Of a stretch of 64,000 nt of DNA, positions 48,341-60,159 are shown piece after piece; within the stretch, counting starts at the first letter, position 1; each line of letters starts with the position of its first letter. The translations under genes and the position numbers were made by a program. The stretch is from assembly GCA_933228895.1 (NCBI GenBank), contig OW121849.1, positions 40,208,354 to 40,272,353 on the forward strand, written 5' to 3'. Origin of the DNA: Platycnemis pennipes (lineage: Eukaryota > Arthropoda > Insecta > Odonata > Platycnemididae). The notes under the pieces are model-generated. The model was not told the DNA's origin. It was given only the letters and a program-made list of their open reading frames with translations, and made no database searches.

Positions 48341-51300
48341 ATGGCGGCCGCGATGCGTCGATTGGAAGTTCTCCAAGCTTTGGAGGCAGAAGAAAGGCCA
48401 AGAAGGGCAATGCGGGTTCGGAAATCACCGTTCGATTTGGAGGAGAAGAAGTTTATGAGACTCTACCGCGTCACTAAGGATGTAGGTAGAGAAATAGTAG
48501 AAAACCTGACACCGTTTCTCGGCGAGGCAACCAGATCGTCGGCGCTGACTGCAGAAACAAAGGTAATTTTAAAGAACTATAATATATGTAAGTAATTTAT
48601 AGTGCCAGAGATATAAGTGAAATTATGTAAAATGACTACTCATTTTTTGTTCGTAGCTATGTATCTTTTAGTGTACGAATGATGACAAACTTAGATAGTC
48701 ACATTATAAAAGATGCACGAATCATCTCATTTGTTATGCTTGATAATTAATTTAATTTTCCAATATCGTGCAATCAAAGGTAAGTATATTTTGTCAATCC
48801 CAAATACCACTATTACGATTGTGTGTAATGCATACAGCCATGATATGGAAGTCACGGGAGATACTTAGAAAATACGTTCTTCATATGCGGAATGGCTTAG
48901 TTAATTTTCTTTTCTGTACCTGAATAATTAAAAAATTAATCATTCAACAGGATGCAATGGCGAAAGTAAAACAATAAGTGCTTCTGTTTCAATAGGTGTT
49001 AGCAGCGCTGAGATTTTTTGCTGGCGGTCCATACCAGTCGTATGTTGGGGGTGATGAATATACGTGTATGGACCAGTCCAGCGTAAGTCGGTGCATTAGT
49101 GATGTCACTAGATGCATTAACACCCATCTGTTTGACAGATGGGTCACCCTGGATCTCTCCCCGAACAATGTGGCACATTTGAAACAAGGGTAAGTATTTT
49201 TTTTAAAACCTAGCTTTTCGTTTTGATTCTTGGAAACTAAGTAATTACCAATTGCATCATTCCTTTCTGTAGTCAACCAACAACGTTTCGAGAGCATTCT
49301 TGACCCAATGTTTGAATATGTGGTTTCTTAGTTCACACAAAAAATATTTATGGTGAACTCGTCCTTTTTTTCATTGAATATATTATGTTTTGTATGAGAA
49401 AATTGATCATTTTTTAGGTTTTATGAACGATGGGGCTTCCCTGGAGTCATAGGTGCCATTGATTGCACTCATATTGCGATTATTGGTCCTCCAATTGATC
49501 ACCCTGTATATATGGAGAGGCAGTATTTTAACCACAAAAGATACCACTCCATAAATGTTCAGTTGGTAAGATTTGCTTCACATCCAATTCTGCATTGTTT
49601 AGACACAATGCCCAGTGAATAGTACCTTGTTTAATATTTTCCTTCATTTTCTAGGTATGTGATTCGAATATGAAAATTTTAAATGTGAATGCCAGGTATC
49701 CTGGAGCCACACATGATGCCTTCATTTATGCAAACTCAGATCTGAGGCGAGGCCTCATAGAAATGCAGCAGAGGTACAATAACAGTGCCTGGCTTATAGG
49801 TAAGACAATAGTGCGCTGAGGAAAATTCACTGTAAAAAACCTAAAAGATCCTTACAATAACTTTAAAATGTTTCATTGTTAGTTAAGTAGTAGTGTTACA
49901 GTTTCTAAAGTTGACCAATACTTACTGAACGAACTTTACACTTTTTCTACAGTAGGTACTGGTTCCATATCCATAACAACCCTTGAACCTAATTGTCCCT
50001 TCCAGTAGGTATCATTTCCATTTACTTGAAGATCCTTACAGTTGAGTTTACAGAGTAGTCTTTACAGTTGGCTTTTTACATTCATTTATTTTAATGCAAA
50101 TGTAATGATTGACAGAGGGCATTGTTGTATTTGAAAGATAAATTCTTCAACATTGCATTTCTTGTTGCCACTTATACAAGGTTTATTGTTAGTCATGTCC
50201 CTATATATAGTTTATTACTTGTATAAAGGCAAGCCTTCAAGGTGCACATTATAATTAGATCCACTGCAAAAAATGTTGTCACCTGTCCCCTTTGGCATTA
50301 CCTCAAAAAAATCTTTTTTGACAAAGTAGCAGCTACCCTTTTCCGCATTATTTGACCCAAAAAATTCAAATGATACAGCAAAAGCTTAGCATGAAGTTAT
50401 TGCACTACACTTAATATTTTGGTACATTTATAGACCTGAAACAGTTGAAATACTCTCCCCCATTTTTCTGCCTGTGGTCCATTCCCTTTATCTTTATCTA
50501 AATTTCTCATGTACCAACATTGGCATATATGTAGACCATGCATTCTGGCCAATGAATATATGGAGAACATTTTGTGCCAATTTTCGTTCCACTGGAGACC
50601 TGCATTATAAATGCTTAGCCTTCTATTCAAAAAATGTTATGCTCATTTACTTGTGCCCAAATAGTGCATATGTCACAGGTTAAGTTGCTATCAGTGTATT
50701 AATCCTCCACAAGTTTCTGAGTACTAGATCTACAGATACTCTCAAATTAGTTTATTCAGTCACAATAAATTCAATCCTTAAACATGTACACCATAGTTTG
50801 AAGGAATGTAAGTTTCTACAAGGAAATTCTTTGACAGCAAAGAAGACCCAGAGTGAAGGGAATGTGTAGGATAACTTCAAGTAAATGGCAAAAGCCTCCA
50901 AAAATTCCTTCTTCAGTTCTTTTGCATTTTGCTTTGTGCCCTAACTATAGGCAAATATTCTCATGTATTTCCTAGTCATTCAAATTGTCTCAACCAAAAC
51001 CATTTGGGCAGAACACCGTGTACTCATAACCAAAAGGTCTACACCACATCACAAAGGTTGGCATGGTGTAGCATAGCAACTTGTTATTAACTAGGTGCCT
51101 ACTAGCTTAAATAAAAGCCATTTTAAATAATCTTTCAAAGGAACTGTTAAAATTATTTTTTGAGGCTTGTAGCTAACTTAAAATTATTTAAGAGTTAATT
51201 CTACTGTTCCTAGGTGTCATGTTTGTGCTCTAAATGCATTAACAAAATCCATAGATATAATGGAAAAAGATAGAATCATTAAAGCTGACAATTTTATTTT

Positions 51301-51690
51301 CCAGGAGATTCTGGTTACCCTCTGGAACCTATTCTTATGACTCCTATATCGGGAGAAGTTGTGCCACATTCACCAGAGGAGCGCTACAACCGTGCCCTTT
51401 GCCGGGCACGGAGCATTGTTGAAAGATGCAATGGCCTTCTCAAGACAAGATGGAGATGCCTCTTGAAACATAGAGTGTTAAATTATATGCCGGAGAAGGC
51501 CAGTTCCATTGTAAGAGCATGCTGCGTACTGCACAACATGTGTTTGGAAAGGAATGTTCCAATGATGGAGGACCCTGAAATAAATGACGCAGACATGGGC
51601 ATCCATCACCTACCACCTGTGCACCAGCAGGATAATCATTTAGGTCGAACAACAAGGCAGCAAATTATCAGGCGATATTTCACTGATTAA
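48341..51690 (+). CDS. Harbinger transposase (HARBI1-like DDE nuclease), five exons
   Basis: Exons 48341-48562, 48996-49189, 49418-49565, 49655-49799 and 51305-51690 join in frame at GT/AG sites, giving 364 residues with no stop or frameshift. The N-terminal part is a helical region as in HARBI1 proteins. The nuclease domain shows GAIDCTHI (Asp154), YFNHKRYHSINVQ, PGATHDAFIY (Asp209), GDSGYP (Asp238) and RSIVERCNGLLKTRW (Glu276). The acidic residues match the DDE pattern of the PIF/Harbinger family, which cuts and rejoins transposon DNA. An AATAAA signal lies at 51750-51755. The second intron from the 3' end of the coding part (49800-51304, 1.5 kb) is the longest. The start was chosen as the first ATG in the exon, 186 bp inside the left end. 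Whether it is expressed cannot be judged. Confidence 0.9.
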
Positions 51691-51768
51691 ATATTTTAAT
51701 AATATTTAAAACCACATTAAAAATTTAGTAGCCTGTAGGTTTTGATTCAAATAAATGAACTAATTTAT

Positions 51769-54700
51769 TTATTTATTTATTTTTTCTAAAATTTTTTTTA
51801 ACACATTTAAAATCTCCTCCTGTCCCTCTAACTTCGTCTCCTCCAACGCCAGCCTCCTCTCCTCTATCTCCAGCTTCTTCCTTTTCAATCCTATCTCTTC
51901 TTCCTTCAATTTCCGCATTTTCTCCTTCTCCTCCAACTTCCTAAGCTCTATGTTGAGCAGCCTCTCCGAGGCTGGCTCAGCTTCTGTGACCCCTTAAAAA
52001 AATGAGAAGTTTGTTAAAAAATCTTCTCTGATATTTAAAAGAATAACAATTTACAAAGTCATCACAATGACAGTAAAGACTTACGCCTTAATATCTTAAT
52101 ATTCTTCTTCCTCGTGGATGGTGGGGCTGGGGTGTGAAGTGGGGGTGGTGAAGAAGAGATAGGAGTCAATGAGGGGGCTGGGGTACAAAGAAGGGGTGGA
52201 GAGGAAGATGTAGGAGTAGATGGTCGGGCCAGGGTGGGAAGAGGGGGTGGTGAGGAAGAGATAGGATTAGATGGTGGGGTTGGTGTGGAAAGAGGAGGTG
52301 GTGAGGAAGATGTTGTAGGCCGGGTTGAGAAATCCTAAGAAAAGAGCATGGAAAAATTAATGACATAAATTGAAATGGCACGATAAGAATTTATTTGCAC
52401 TCGAGTTCACATTAACTGCAATCATAAATTTGTTTAAATATCAAAATATAAACACATTCCTTACCGGAAATATAACTATGGACTCTTCGGTCTCTGCATG
52501 GCCCAGGACAGCATTCTGTCCTATAAGGGCATAAACCCTCTTTTGAAATGAATTTAATTCATCTTCCAGGGGTGCCCCTCCTCCTGTTTTCCTTCCCTCC
52601 CTGGCCAAGGCTGCAGCCTTACCCTTGGTGGAGGTTTTAATGTCGTGCCAAGACTATAATAAAAGTTTTATCAAAATTAGCTGCATTGCATCTTGTAAGG
52701 GGGAAAATGCAAATCAGGTTATCATTAACGTAATATAGATATTACCATAGAGTACTTATATTGCCTGCTCCATGGAATTACAAATTGCTAATGCTATTTA
52801 TTATGATATTAAGAAATGAATTATCACTTTAGGATGGTAGGCACTTCAACTGAAATAAACGTAAAATAAATAAATTATAAGGTCATGGAGGAAGTGTGAT
52901 AGACTTGATACTTGACCTCATGAGGATATAGTTAGATATGTTGTTATTTACAAATTAGATATATTGTTATGTTCATATTTATTGTTGAGATATTTGCATT
53001 GTGTGCTAAGTGTGATAATTGTCTTTAGAATGTTATCTTTAAACACACATATTTAAAAATGAATACAAATGAACACAGGTTATGGGCCCACAGTTTTTCT
53101 ACAGAGTGAAAAGTGAGAAAGAAATAAGCTAACCTGTGCTACATACACAACATGGGAACTAAAGAGGAGACTGAATTAAAACCAAAAGTAGCAGATAGTG
53201 GTCGATATTCTCATTGGAAATTGGAAATTGAAGTCCCGTTTACTGCAGAGAGACTAATTGATGTTGTGCATGGAACTGAAACCCTCTCAATTCATTAGAC
53301 TGATAAGAAGGAATGGCTCACCAAAGAAGCCAGTGCCAAATGCATTATTCTTAGAACCATTGACATTGGAACAAAAGCACACATTTTGACCTGCTAGACA
53401 ACCAAAGAAATGTATGATACTATACGAAGCATCTACATAAGAGATATAGAACATACTAAAAATCAACTGCTGGCAGACAAGTAATTCAATCCGGGATGAT
53501 TCAGTTTGAAATTCTGTCCTTCAGAAGAAGAACTTGTGGATGTGTTTACAAAGCCACTTCAAACAATCAAGTAACAAGAAATCAAAGAGAATCTATTTCA
53601 AGAACTGTGAAGTAAGATATTAAAATATTCTCTATGTATTGATGACCTTGACCAGTTAAATATTTTGTGTCACTAATACATATCTTTATTACAGCAAATA
53701 ATTATGTTGATTGTGTTATCACTTTCAGAGAGTGCCTCACAAAGATGTCTTCATTTTGTTTGCTATTGTGGAAAAAAGAAAAAGAAGTTCTCAAATTTTC
53801 ACCGTTATGGGAGTGTGTTCTTATTTACCAATTAGATATATTGTTATTTACAGATTAGATATGTTGTTGTGTAGTTAAGTGTGAGCACTGTCTTGAGAAC
53901 GTTATCTGTAAACACATATTTTTCAAAGAATGCAAATGAACAACACTTAACAACTCTTTTCAGAAAATATACATTCAGCGATTAATAAGAGAGTATTTCT
54001 TTTAAAACATCAAGATAATTAATAACTAGAAGAAAGGAAACAACCATGAACATAATAAATGACAAGTAAGAATAACGAAGAATTGAGTTTTAAACAAAAG
54101 TAACGCAATCACTGTTTAATTAGGCGATGATGTTATAAAATACATTAATATGTGCTACACCTCTTGTCCATAACTACTGCTATTTACCATATGGCAGTCA
54201 CAATGGTTGAGAACCTTGGCTATCTAAAGTTCAGTGATGGGTAATAAATATTCAGATGCTAAGTAAATCGTCCATATTTCTTTTGTCAATTGCAGAAGAA
54301 AACACTCTTGTGAGTTCATAACCAACAAATAATATAGAAATCTGCCATTCAAAAGTAACATAAATATTTCAAATTCCAAACCACGGCATTTCGATATATT
54401 TGAAAGGTGGTATCAATTACAAACAACAAATTATGGCAGATAACCAAACTAAAACCACTTTTTCAGGGTCATCAAATAGAATATATGTATTCAAAATTAA
54501 AAATAATTCTAAAATCACGAAAGCAGCAAAACTAAAATTGGTTTAAAAAATCTGTAATGGCTCAAGTCACACACGGAACATGTTTAATAACGCCGTTAAT
54601 TTTAAAGAGATTAGAAAACATTTACTACAATAATTTACACATAAGGTTGGCCATCAATTTTCTCCCATAGATAATATGTAATCCGAGATAAACCTTATAA

Positions 54701-54998
54701 AGTATTTTTACTTACCTTCCTCCACTCCTTCCACGACTTCGACGCCCCACCGCACGCATTTAGCCTAATGGCAGCGTCGTGCCACAGTGCGGCAGCGTCT
54801 TTCGCCCCAAATTTCGACGTAAATCTGCCTTTGGCAATATCTTCATTTGCTGTAAAATCAGTAATATCGTTAATGTAGGAAAATGAAGGTTCTGATACAA
54901 ACATGAAGCATATTTCGTCAGCGAAAAATTTCCAATGCTTACTAACCTTCTACAAACTCCAGCAATAGGTGCTTCTGCTCCGTGTTAAGCTTCGCCAT
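51769..54998 (-). CDS. Harbinger Myb/SANT-like DNA-binding protein, five exons
   Basis: On the minus strand, exons 54998-54947, 54849-54716, 52653-52465, 52334-52085 and 51992-51769 join at GT/AG sites without a stop, giving 282 residues. Residues 5-75 form a Myb/SANT-like trihelix domain, with tryptophans at 40, 57, 60 and 64 (ALWHDAAIRLNACGG, KSWKEWRKSWHDIK), like the zeste/NAIF1-type domain. Then come a linker (ELNSFQKRVYALIGQNAVLG), a proline-rich part made of repeated PT/SSSPPPL.TPAP units (about 130-195) and a highly charged C-terminal coiled coil (about 212-282). In Harbinger elements this protein binds the ends and carries the transposase into the nucleus. The third-exon acceptor is preceded by a 2.06-kb intron holding a copia remnant. 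It overlaps no part of the transposase coding region but the two 3' UTRs must overlap or abut. Confidence 0.85.
52895..53942 (+). mobile_element. Ty1/copia retrotransposon, internally deleted
   Basis: Two LTR-like ends share ATTAGATATATTGTTAT, GTTATCT.TAAACACA and AAATGAACA: left 52895-53075 and right about 53814-53942. Directly after the left LTR is GGTTATGGGCCCA (53078-53090), the primer site for an internal fragment of initiator-Met tRNA used by copia elements. Inside, 53151-53485 encodes a stop-riddled gag N-terminus (AERLIDVVHGTE, TKEMYDTIRSIYIRD). Only a short stretch of the RNase H end follows (EELVDVFTKPLQTIK, about 53520-53608). Protease, integrase and reverse transcriptase are missing. 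No clear 5-bp target duplication is seen. It lies in an intron of the Harbinger DNA-binding gene, in the opposite orientation to that gene. Confidence 0.8.
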
Positions 54999-55311
54999 CG
55001 CCACAGCTCAAGCAAAAATGCATTACCTGCGCATTTAGGTGGCGATCCGGTGATTACTGCACTGCACTACATTGTAAATTTCGCGGAAAAGCTTGAATCA
55101 CAGCTGAAGTAGGCTGTGATTGGCTGAGCGATCCTGCATAGCAACTGGCCGCAACGTTGCCAAGTTGTGCCATGCGGAATCCCTTCCCGCCCGTATGGTC
55201 AACGTCGCATGCGACGGTAGCTGTTTCGAGCATACCAAAATAAGGGTCACCCGTAAACCGTGCGGGTTCAGCAGTCGGTCATTTGTGCCGTGCGACAATA
55301 AGCCGCATTGT

Positions 55312-55327
55312 TTCGAGCATAGGGCCC
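55312..55327 (-). repeat. Harbinger terminal inverted repeat, right
   Basis: Reads TTCGAGCATAGGGCCC on the plus strand, followed by CTG. The internal partner TTCGAGCATA is at 55225-55234. Confidence 0.92.
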
Positions 55328-55330
55328 CTG

Positions 55331-55990
55331 GGGAGACAGCCCTCTCCCCCCGTCCGTCTGTCTCCCAGGAGAAAAACAGACGACTGCGACAAAACAATAA
55401 CGGATGGCGGGACGTCGGCGAAAACAGCCGTATATCCACCCCGCCAGGAACAATATGGGGGAGTCGGCGGGGACAACTCCCACATCCTCCTTCCCTTCCC
55501 ACCGACCAACGGACTCACCCTGGCCGACTTGGAAGTGAGGTCGTGGTCGCTCGTGTGGCAGGGTGTACATATGCTCGCACTGCTATCCACGGGGCCGGGC
55601 TTCAAATCCCTGAAACAATCGCGCGAACCCGGGGTGAAACATCTCCTCGACGAGACGTGGGGGGATAGGACAAATGACGGGCCGTAAAAAAGCCTCCCTT
55701 TGCATCATAAAAGAGGGAGTGGAGACGGAGTTGGGAGCGGAAGGGAGCGGGGGGAGGGCAGGAGACTTAACTTTCAGCGTTTTGCCCCGTAAACATCCGT
55801 GACCTACACGTCCGGTAGTGGGAGTGGAGGGGGTCAGTTCCTTCCTTCTCTCTGCTCTACGCTTTCACTGTCGAGCTCTCCATTTCATGCGATTCTTGAC
55901 CTCTTAAGCGACATTGGGTCGGTCAGCGAATCCATTCTCACTCGTTTTGAGGCTCCGATAGTTGAACAATATCACGTACTATCAATGCTA
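55331..55990. other. GC-rich DNA flanking the Harbinger insertion
   Basis: GC-rich with C- and G-run patches. A B-box-like GGGCTTCAAATCCC at about 55596 suggests part of a tRNA-derived SINE, but the A box is unclear. Open frames here run across the transposon boundary at 55327 and so are not genes. Confidence 0.4.
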
Positions 55991-56525
55991 CTGCCCTTGT
56001 AGCAGCCTTCAGATGCAACCTTGTTACAGGAGAATTTAAACTCTCTTGATATCTGGTTGAGAAACAATAGTTTATCATTGAATTTAAGTAAAATTAGTGT
56101 TATTAGCTTCAAAAGATCAAAGAAAACTTTGCTATCCACATTCTCTATCCAATCATGAATTAACTAGAACATCTACTGTCTGTGATCTAGGTTTATTCCT
56201 GGATGAAAAACTTACATACAAAGACCATGCACAAAAAATCTCTTCCCTAGCAATGAAAGCATTAGGATTTTTTGTACGCTCTACACGTTCATTCAACAAT
56301 TTATACTGCCTAAAAAAATTATATACTTCTTTTGTTAGGTCTCGTCTTGAATACTGCTCACCAATCTCATCACACTTTTACGCAAATGACTCTAACTCCT
56401 TGGAGATGCTATAACGAAAATTTATGAGACACATCGCATTCAAATGTAAGTTATTATACTTCACACCCTACATAGACCTTTTATCTGTTTTTAATATCCC
56501 TACTCTTGCAGAGAGGAAAAAGTTA
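55990..56525 (+). mobile_element. Jockey-like LINE reverse transcriptase remnant
   Basis: A decayed coding segment downstream of the catalytic core: LQENLNSLDIWLRNNSLSLN, then CDLGLFLDEKLTYKDHAQKI, SSLAMKALGFFVRSTRSF, LYTSFVRSRLEYCSPI and, after a frame change near 56411, KFMRHIAFKC. The block order is typical of jockey-group LINEs. It differs from the CR1-like family in the rest of the window. There is no endonuclease and no 3' tail was recognised. Confidence 0.75.
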
Positions 56526-56529
56526 ATGA

Positions 56530-59500
56530 CCTAGTTTTATTTCATTATTTTTGAATAACATTTGCAATTTTCCACTTAGTTTTTTTCATTAACATTGTTT
56601 AAAAACTCGCGCATTGCTTAAAACAACACGATTGTTGTTTGATTCAAAAGTTTATCTTGCGTTTCAACCACTCCATTAAGCCTTCAGTAATTAAAAAGTC
56701 TTGAAAACTATATATTGCAAATGTAATATATCTATGTTATTTGGAGTTTGCAGTGGTGGATCAAAATATCTCAATTAAAAATTAAAGTCAATTTGTTTCA
56801 GCTCACGCAGTTGCATATTTCGTGGAGAAATACACTTCGGATTCATATTATATGAAAAAGAGAGGTCCTAAAATATGAAACGATTACCCTCCGGACATCA
56901 CTTATGGATTAACAGCGTATTTGCTCAAAATTGTTCGATTGTCGAAATGTCACATCGATAAATATTTTTAAACCCCTCAATAACAACTTGCACGTTTGAT
57001 AAATGGGATTGCTTCATTCAAGAAATATTTTTTATGACTCCTAAAAACGGCGATTCATTTAATTAAAGGCTACTAACGCAAACTGATTCTAAACATTCTA
57101 CATACACCATACACTATGCATGATGGAGATGACATGTTGCAAAAATTAGATTTTCAGCCAAATTCTCGAAATGTAAAACTGCTTAGCCTATTAATGACAA
57201 TTTTTATTTCAATCTTCAAACGTGTAAAAATAATTTATTGAGGTATAAGGAGCTTGGTGAAGGGAGTTGGGAAAACATTTCACGCATTGCAATATTTCTT
57301 GATTTTTCCCTTTGACTGCGATTGGAATACCTCTTATACGCATTTTTTTCAACAAACAACCACCCTTCATGCATCAGTAAATTTTAGCCCAAGTATCACA
57401 TCTAAATATTTCTCCACTCGTAGCTGATATCTCAGGGTTTAGAAGGGTTCCGATAATGTGTTACACCTTCATCCTGGGAAAAATACATTTGACATACGTG
57501 CAATGCACGGGAATTTTACGCATTTTCAAACCACGCTTTCTTAATCTGTGAATCGTTTGTCTTACTCGGTGATCTTTGTATGAGAGTGGTGTTAAAAACA
57601 GACGTTGATCCGTTGGATAGCAGTGCTTTTGACAGGATATTTATTCCGGGAATGGGAGGCTTTTATATGTATTTTTCGTATAAGGGTTCGCTTTGAAAAT
57701 AAGGTTTGGCAGATTTTTCATTGGTATCTCGCTTCTTAGCCTAGTGTTGTAAAGAGAAACTCTACTTTTTTATTACTTTCCGTCAATAGAACAATCAAAA
57801 TAAACGCTTTCATGCCTTTCCATTAGAAGTAATGAAATGCCGAAACAATTCCAAACATAAAATGGCATTATTGCAGGGTATGTCACAGCCGTGGTTGTAA
57901 TTCATCCTACGCTCACCGGTCTTAGTATTTATATTTCCTAATAATATTACGCGATTCAAGCCGTAATCAGTTATAATTCCTCATATAAATATTTCATACT
58001 TATGTGTACTAAATATTTCATTAAATTGGTGGCCGGGTGCATTTACGCAGAGCTATATCGAGGGGAGTACTTTTACTGGGCGTAGGTTTTCATTTTCCTT
58101 TGATATTAATAGATACAGTTATCGTGCGAATCGGAATGCCACGTGGCCACATTCGGCATATTTTTGCAATTAATTCATAGTATAGCTCTACACTCGCATC
58201 AATCCTCAGCGTCAAAAAAAGTCAATCACATCTTTCCCTTTAAAGAGTAAAAAGTGTACTGTGATAGGATTAATTGATTTATTGTATAAAAATAATCATT
58301 GCTTTGACGGGAATGCTTAACTGAAAGTACTAGGTATATGAAAACTACTCTTTGTATTAATATAAGTCTACGGAGATAATTTACGTAAATCTAACCTGAT
58401 GGAAACGCAAGTGAGGAAGATACGTGTATAGAGTGCATCCGATCCATTCCTTCAGCATTTCAATACGTGCGGGCTTTTTACCCCGGCTGTGCCTTCTGGA
58501 AGCGGCGACATTTATCACAGGCAGCGCCACGCACACTTCAGGGGGGACGGTGGGTGGGGGAAGTAGCGAAAAAGGGAAACCACAGAAGTAAGGGGAAATT
58601 ATGAAACGGATGACAGACTTGACTCTCCCTCTTCTTGGAATACCTTTTAGGGAGCAAGTTTTATGTTGCAGAGATTTAGAAGGGAAATGGCTGACTTAAT
58701 GTAGATACTTTCGTGGACGAGCAAAGTGTTGCCGTTTGTCAAGCACTGATACGTAAACGAAAACTGTTTTTCACCTTGATGCAAAGAGTATATTTGAAGG
58801 TGAGTTTAATATATGGCTTTATTTATGTAAGCGCAGAGGGAGTAAGTTGGCAGAACATATATTCGTTTACCCTGGATACATGGTCTTAGCGAGTGAGGGT
58901 AAACTCGAAGAAGTTGAATAAAACGAGCGGTGGAAAAATTTTAACACCAAGCAAGAGAAGTGCAAGAATTTAGAACATATAGTAGCGGTTTAATTAGAAG
59001 GGTGATGGAGATCAAAGTGTAAGTTGAGCAACCAACAAAAACGTTCCACGATGAGAGTAAAAAAGTCTACGGTAGATTCTGAAAAAAGAGTAGACATTTG
59101 GGACATATCTAGTAAGTTATCATAAACTCAATCACTGTGGGAAACTGGATGGAGAGAGAGAATAGAAGAAGATTTTTTAATGAAATTAATGAAACAAGTA
59201 GTATAGGATTGAGTTGAGAGCTGCATCAATTTTAATTTTAAAATCTATGATCAGTTTAACGGCGAACAGTGGAAAAATAAGCTACGTTCCTCAACATTTG
59301 ATTCTATGGCGTGAAGTAGAATCACATAGCAGTGCTATTGATGAGATTCAATTTCATGGCCTTTGAAGGTATTAAATATGAATAGATAACCTAAGGAAAT
59401 AGTTTTACCACACTAGAAGTGTAGGAAAAGTACTACAACCTGGTACGTGCAAAACTTCATTTGTACTGATCATAATTTCCCTTGATAATAACATGGAATA

Positions 59501-59900
59501 TCAAAGGAAAGGTCGCTATAAGTGTGGAACGCATCAAGTTGTATTTTTTTCCCGTGAAAGAGTCCCTCAAAGTTAAGACTGTAACTTTAAATGAGCCATG
59601 TAATTTTGAATATTTATTTGCTCTCAATTGTTCCCCCCGTGCTTAACTCAAAATTTCTTACTTTATTTATGATAGAACTAACTGGCAACCCGGATTATTT
59701 ATTATAAACTTTCGGCTATGGAACATAAGTCTCTGTGGAGTTAGCTTTATTCCTCTTTAGGGAATGTGAATAAAAAGTGCAACAACATGTGTAATCTAGT
59801 TATTTTATTCCAGTTCATAAACACAAAAGATATTTACGGGCGAATTATGTTCATTTTAGATGTATAAGATAATAGAGACTCGCTTCATGTATGCAATGAA
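56530..59900. other. AT-rich gene-free stretch
   Basis: No supported exon or repeat. A short GC-rich patch lies at 58465-58570. Confidence 0.45.
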
Positions 59901-59903
59901 TAT

Positions 59904-59909
59904 TTTATT
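59904..59909 (-). terminator. Poly(A) signal for the minus-strand exon
   Basis: AATAAA on the minus strand, 47 bases beyond the stop codon of the exon at 59956-60154. Confidence 0.5.
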
Positions 59910-59955
59910 TAACGTGGGCAATATTATTTACATATCCAAGTCGTGAATCAGTAAC

Positions 59956-60154
59956 TTACTCGTCGCTGTTTTCACAAGCATTCATTTCCCAACTTTCTTC
60001 CGGTGTTACGGTTCTAAGATCAACTAAGTGGCTCATTGTGGACTGTGACGTAGCGATGGGTTGTGAGTCAACAACTGTCTTTAGCATGCCTGCAGGTACG
60101 ACGTCTAAGGCGGAAGTCCCAAAAAGGGCAGACATGTTAGGGGGTCCGACCGAC
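59956..60154 (-). CDS. 3'-terminal coding exon of an unknown gene (partial)
   Basis: A 199-nt minus-strand exon with a pyrimidine-rich acceptor (CTCTATTTTCGGTTTAG) at its 5' side, a TAA stop at 59958-59956 and an AATAAA 47 bases further on. The frame gives SVGPPNMSALFGTSALDVVP, AGMLKTVVDSQPIATSQSTM and SHLVDLRTVTPEESWEMNAC, ending ENSDE. It has ordinary amino-acid composition and no low-complexity bias, unlike the AT-rich flanks, and ends in an acidic tail. The protein is not recognised. The upstream exons would lie at higher coordinates; none was found with confidence before the window ends, although a CpG-rich candidate first exon lies at 62321-62440. Confidence 0.5.
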
Positions 60155-60159
60155 CTAAA

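Larger units (their letters stand above)
48155..55327. mobile_element. PIF/Harbinger DNA transposon, complete
   Basis: A 7,173-bp element. The 16-bp terminal inverted repeats GGGCCCTATGCTCGAA are exact at 48155-48170 and 55312-55327, flanked by direct CTG trinucleotides (48152-48154 and 55328-55330) that look like a 3-bp target duplication. A second copy of TATGCTCGAA, within TTTTGGTATGCTCGAA, lies about 75-95 bp inside each end in the same orientation as the end. Inside are two convergent spliced genes: a DDE transposase (plus) and a Myb/SANT-like protein (minus), the standard Harbinger pair. Their stop codons are only 78 bp apart. A copia remnant sits in an intron of the second gene. Without it the element would be about 6.1 kb. 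Confidence 0.92.

Noticed and set aside
55120..55668. Open frame of 182 codons on the plus strand
   Set aside because: It crosses the right end of the Harbinger element at 55327 and overlaps several other compositional frames on both strands in GC-rich DNA.
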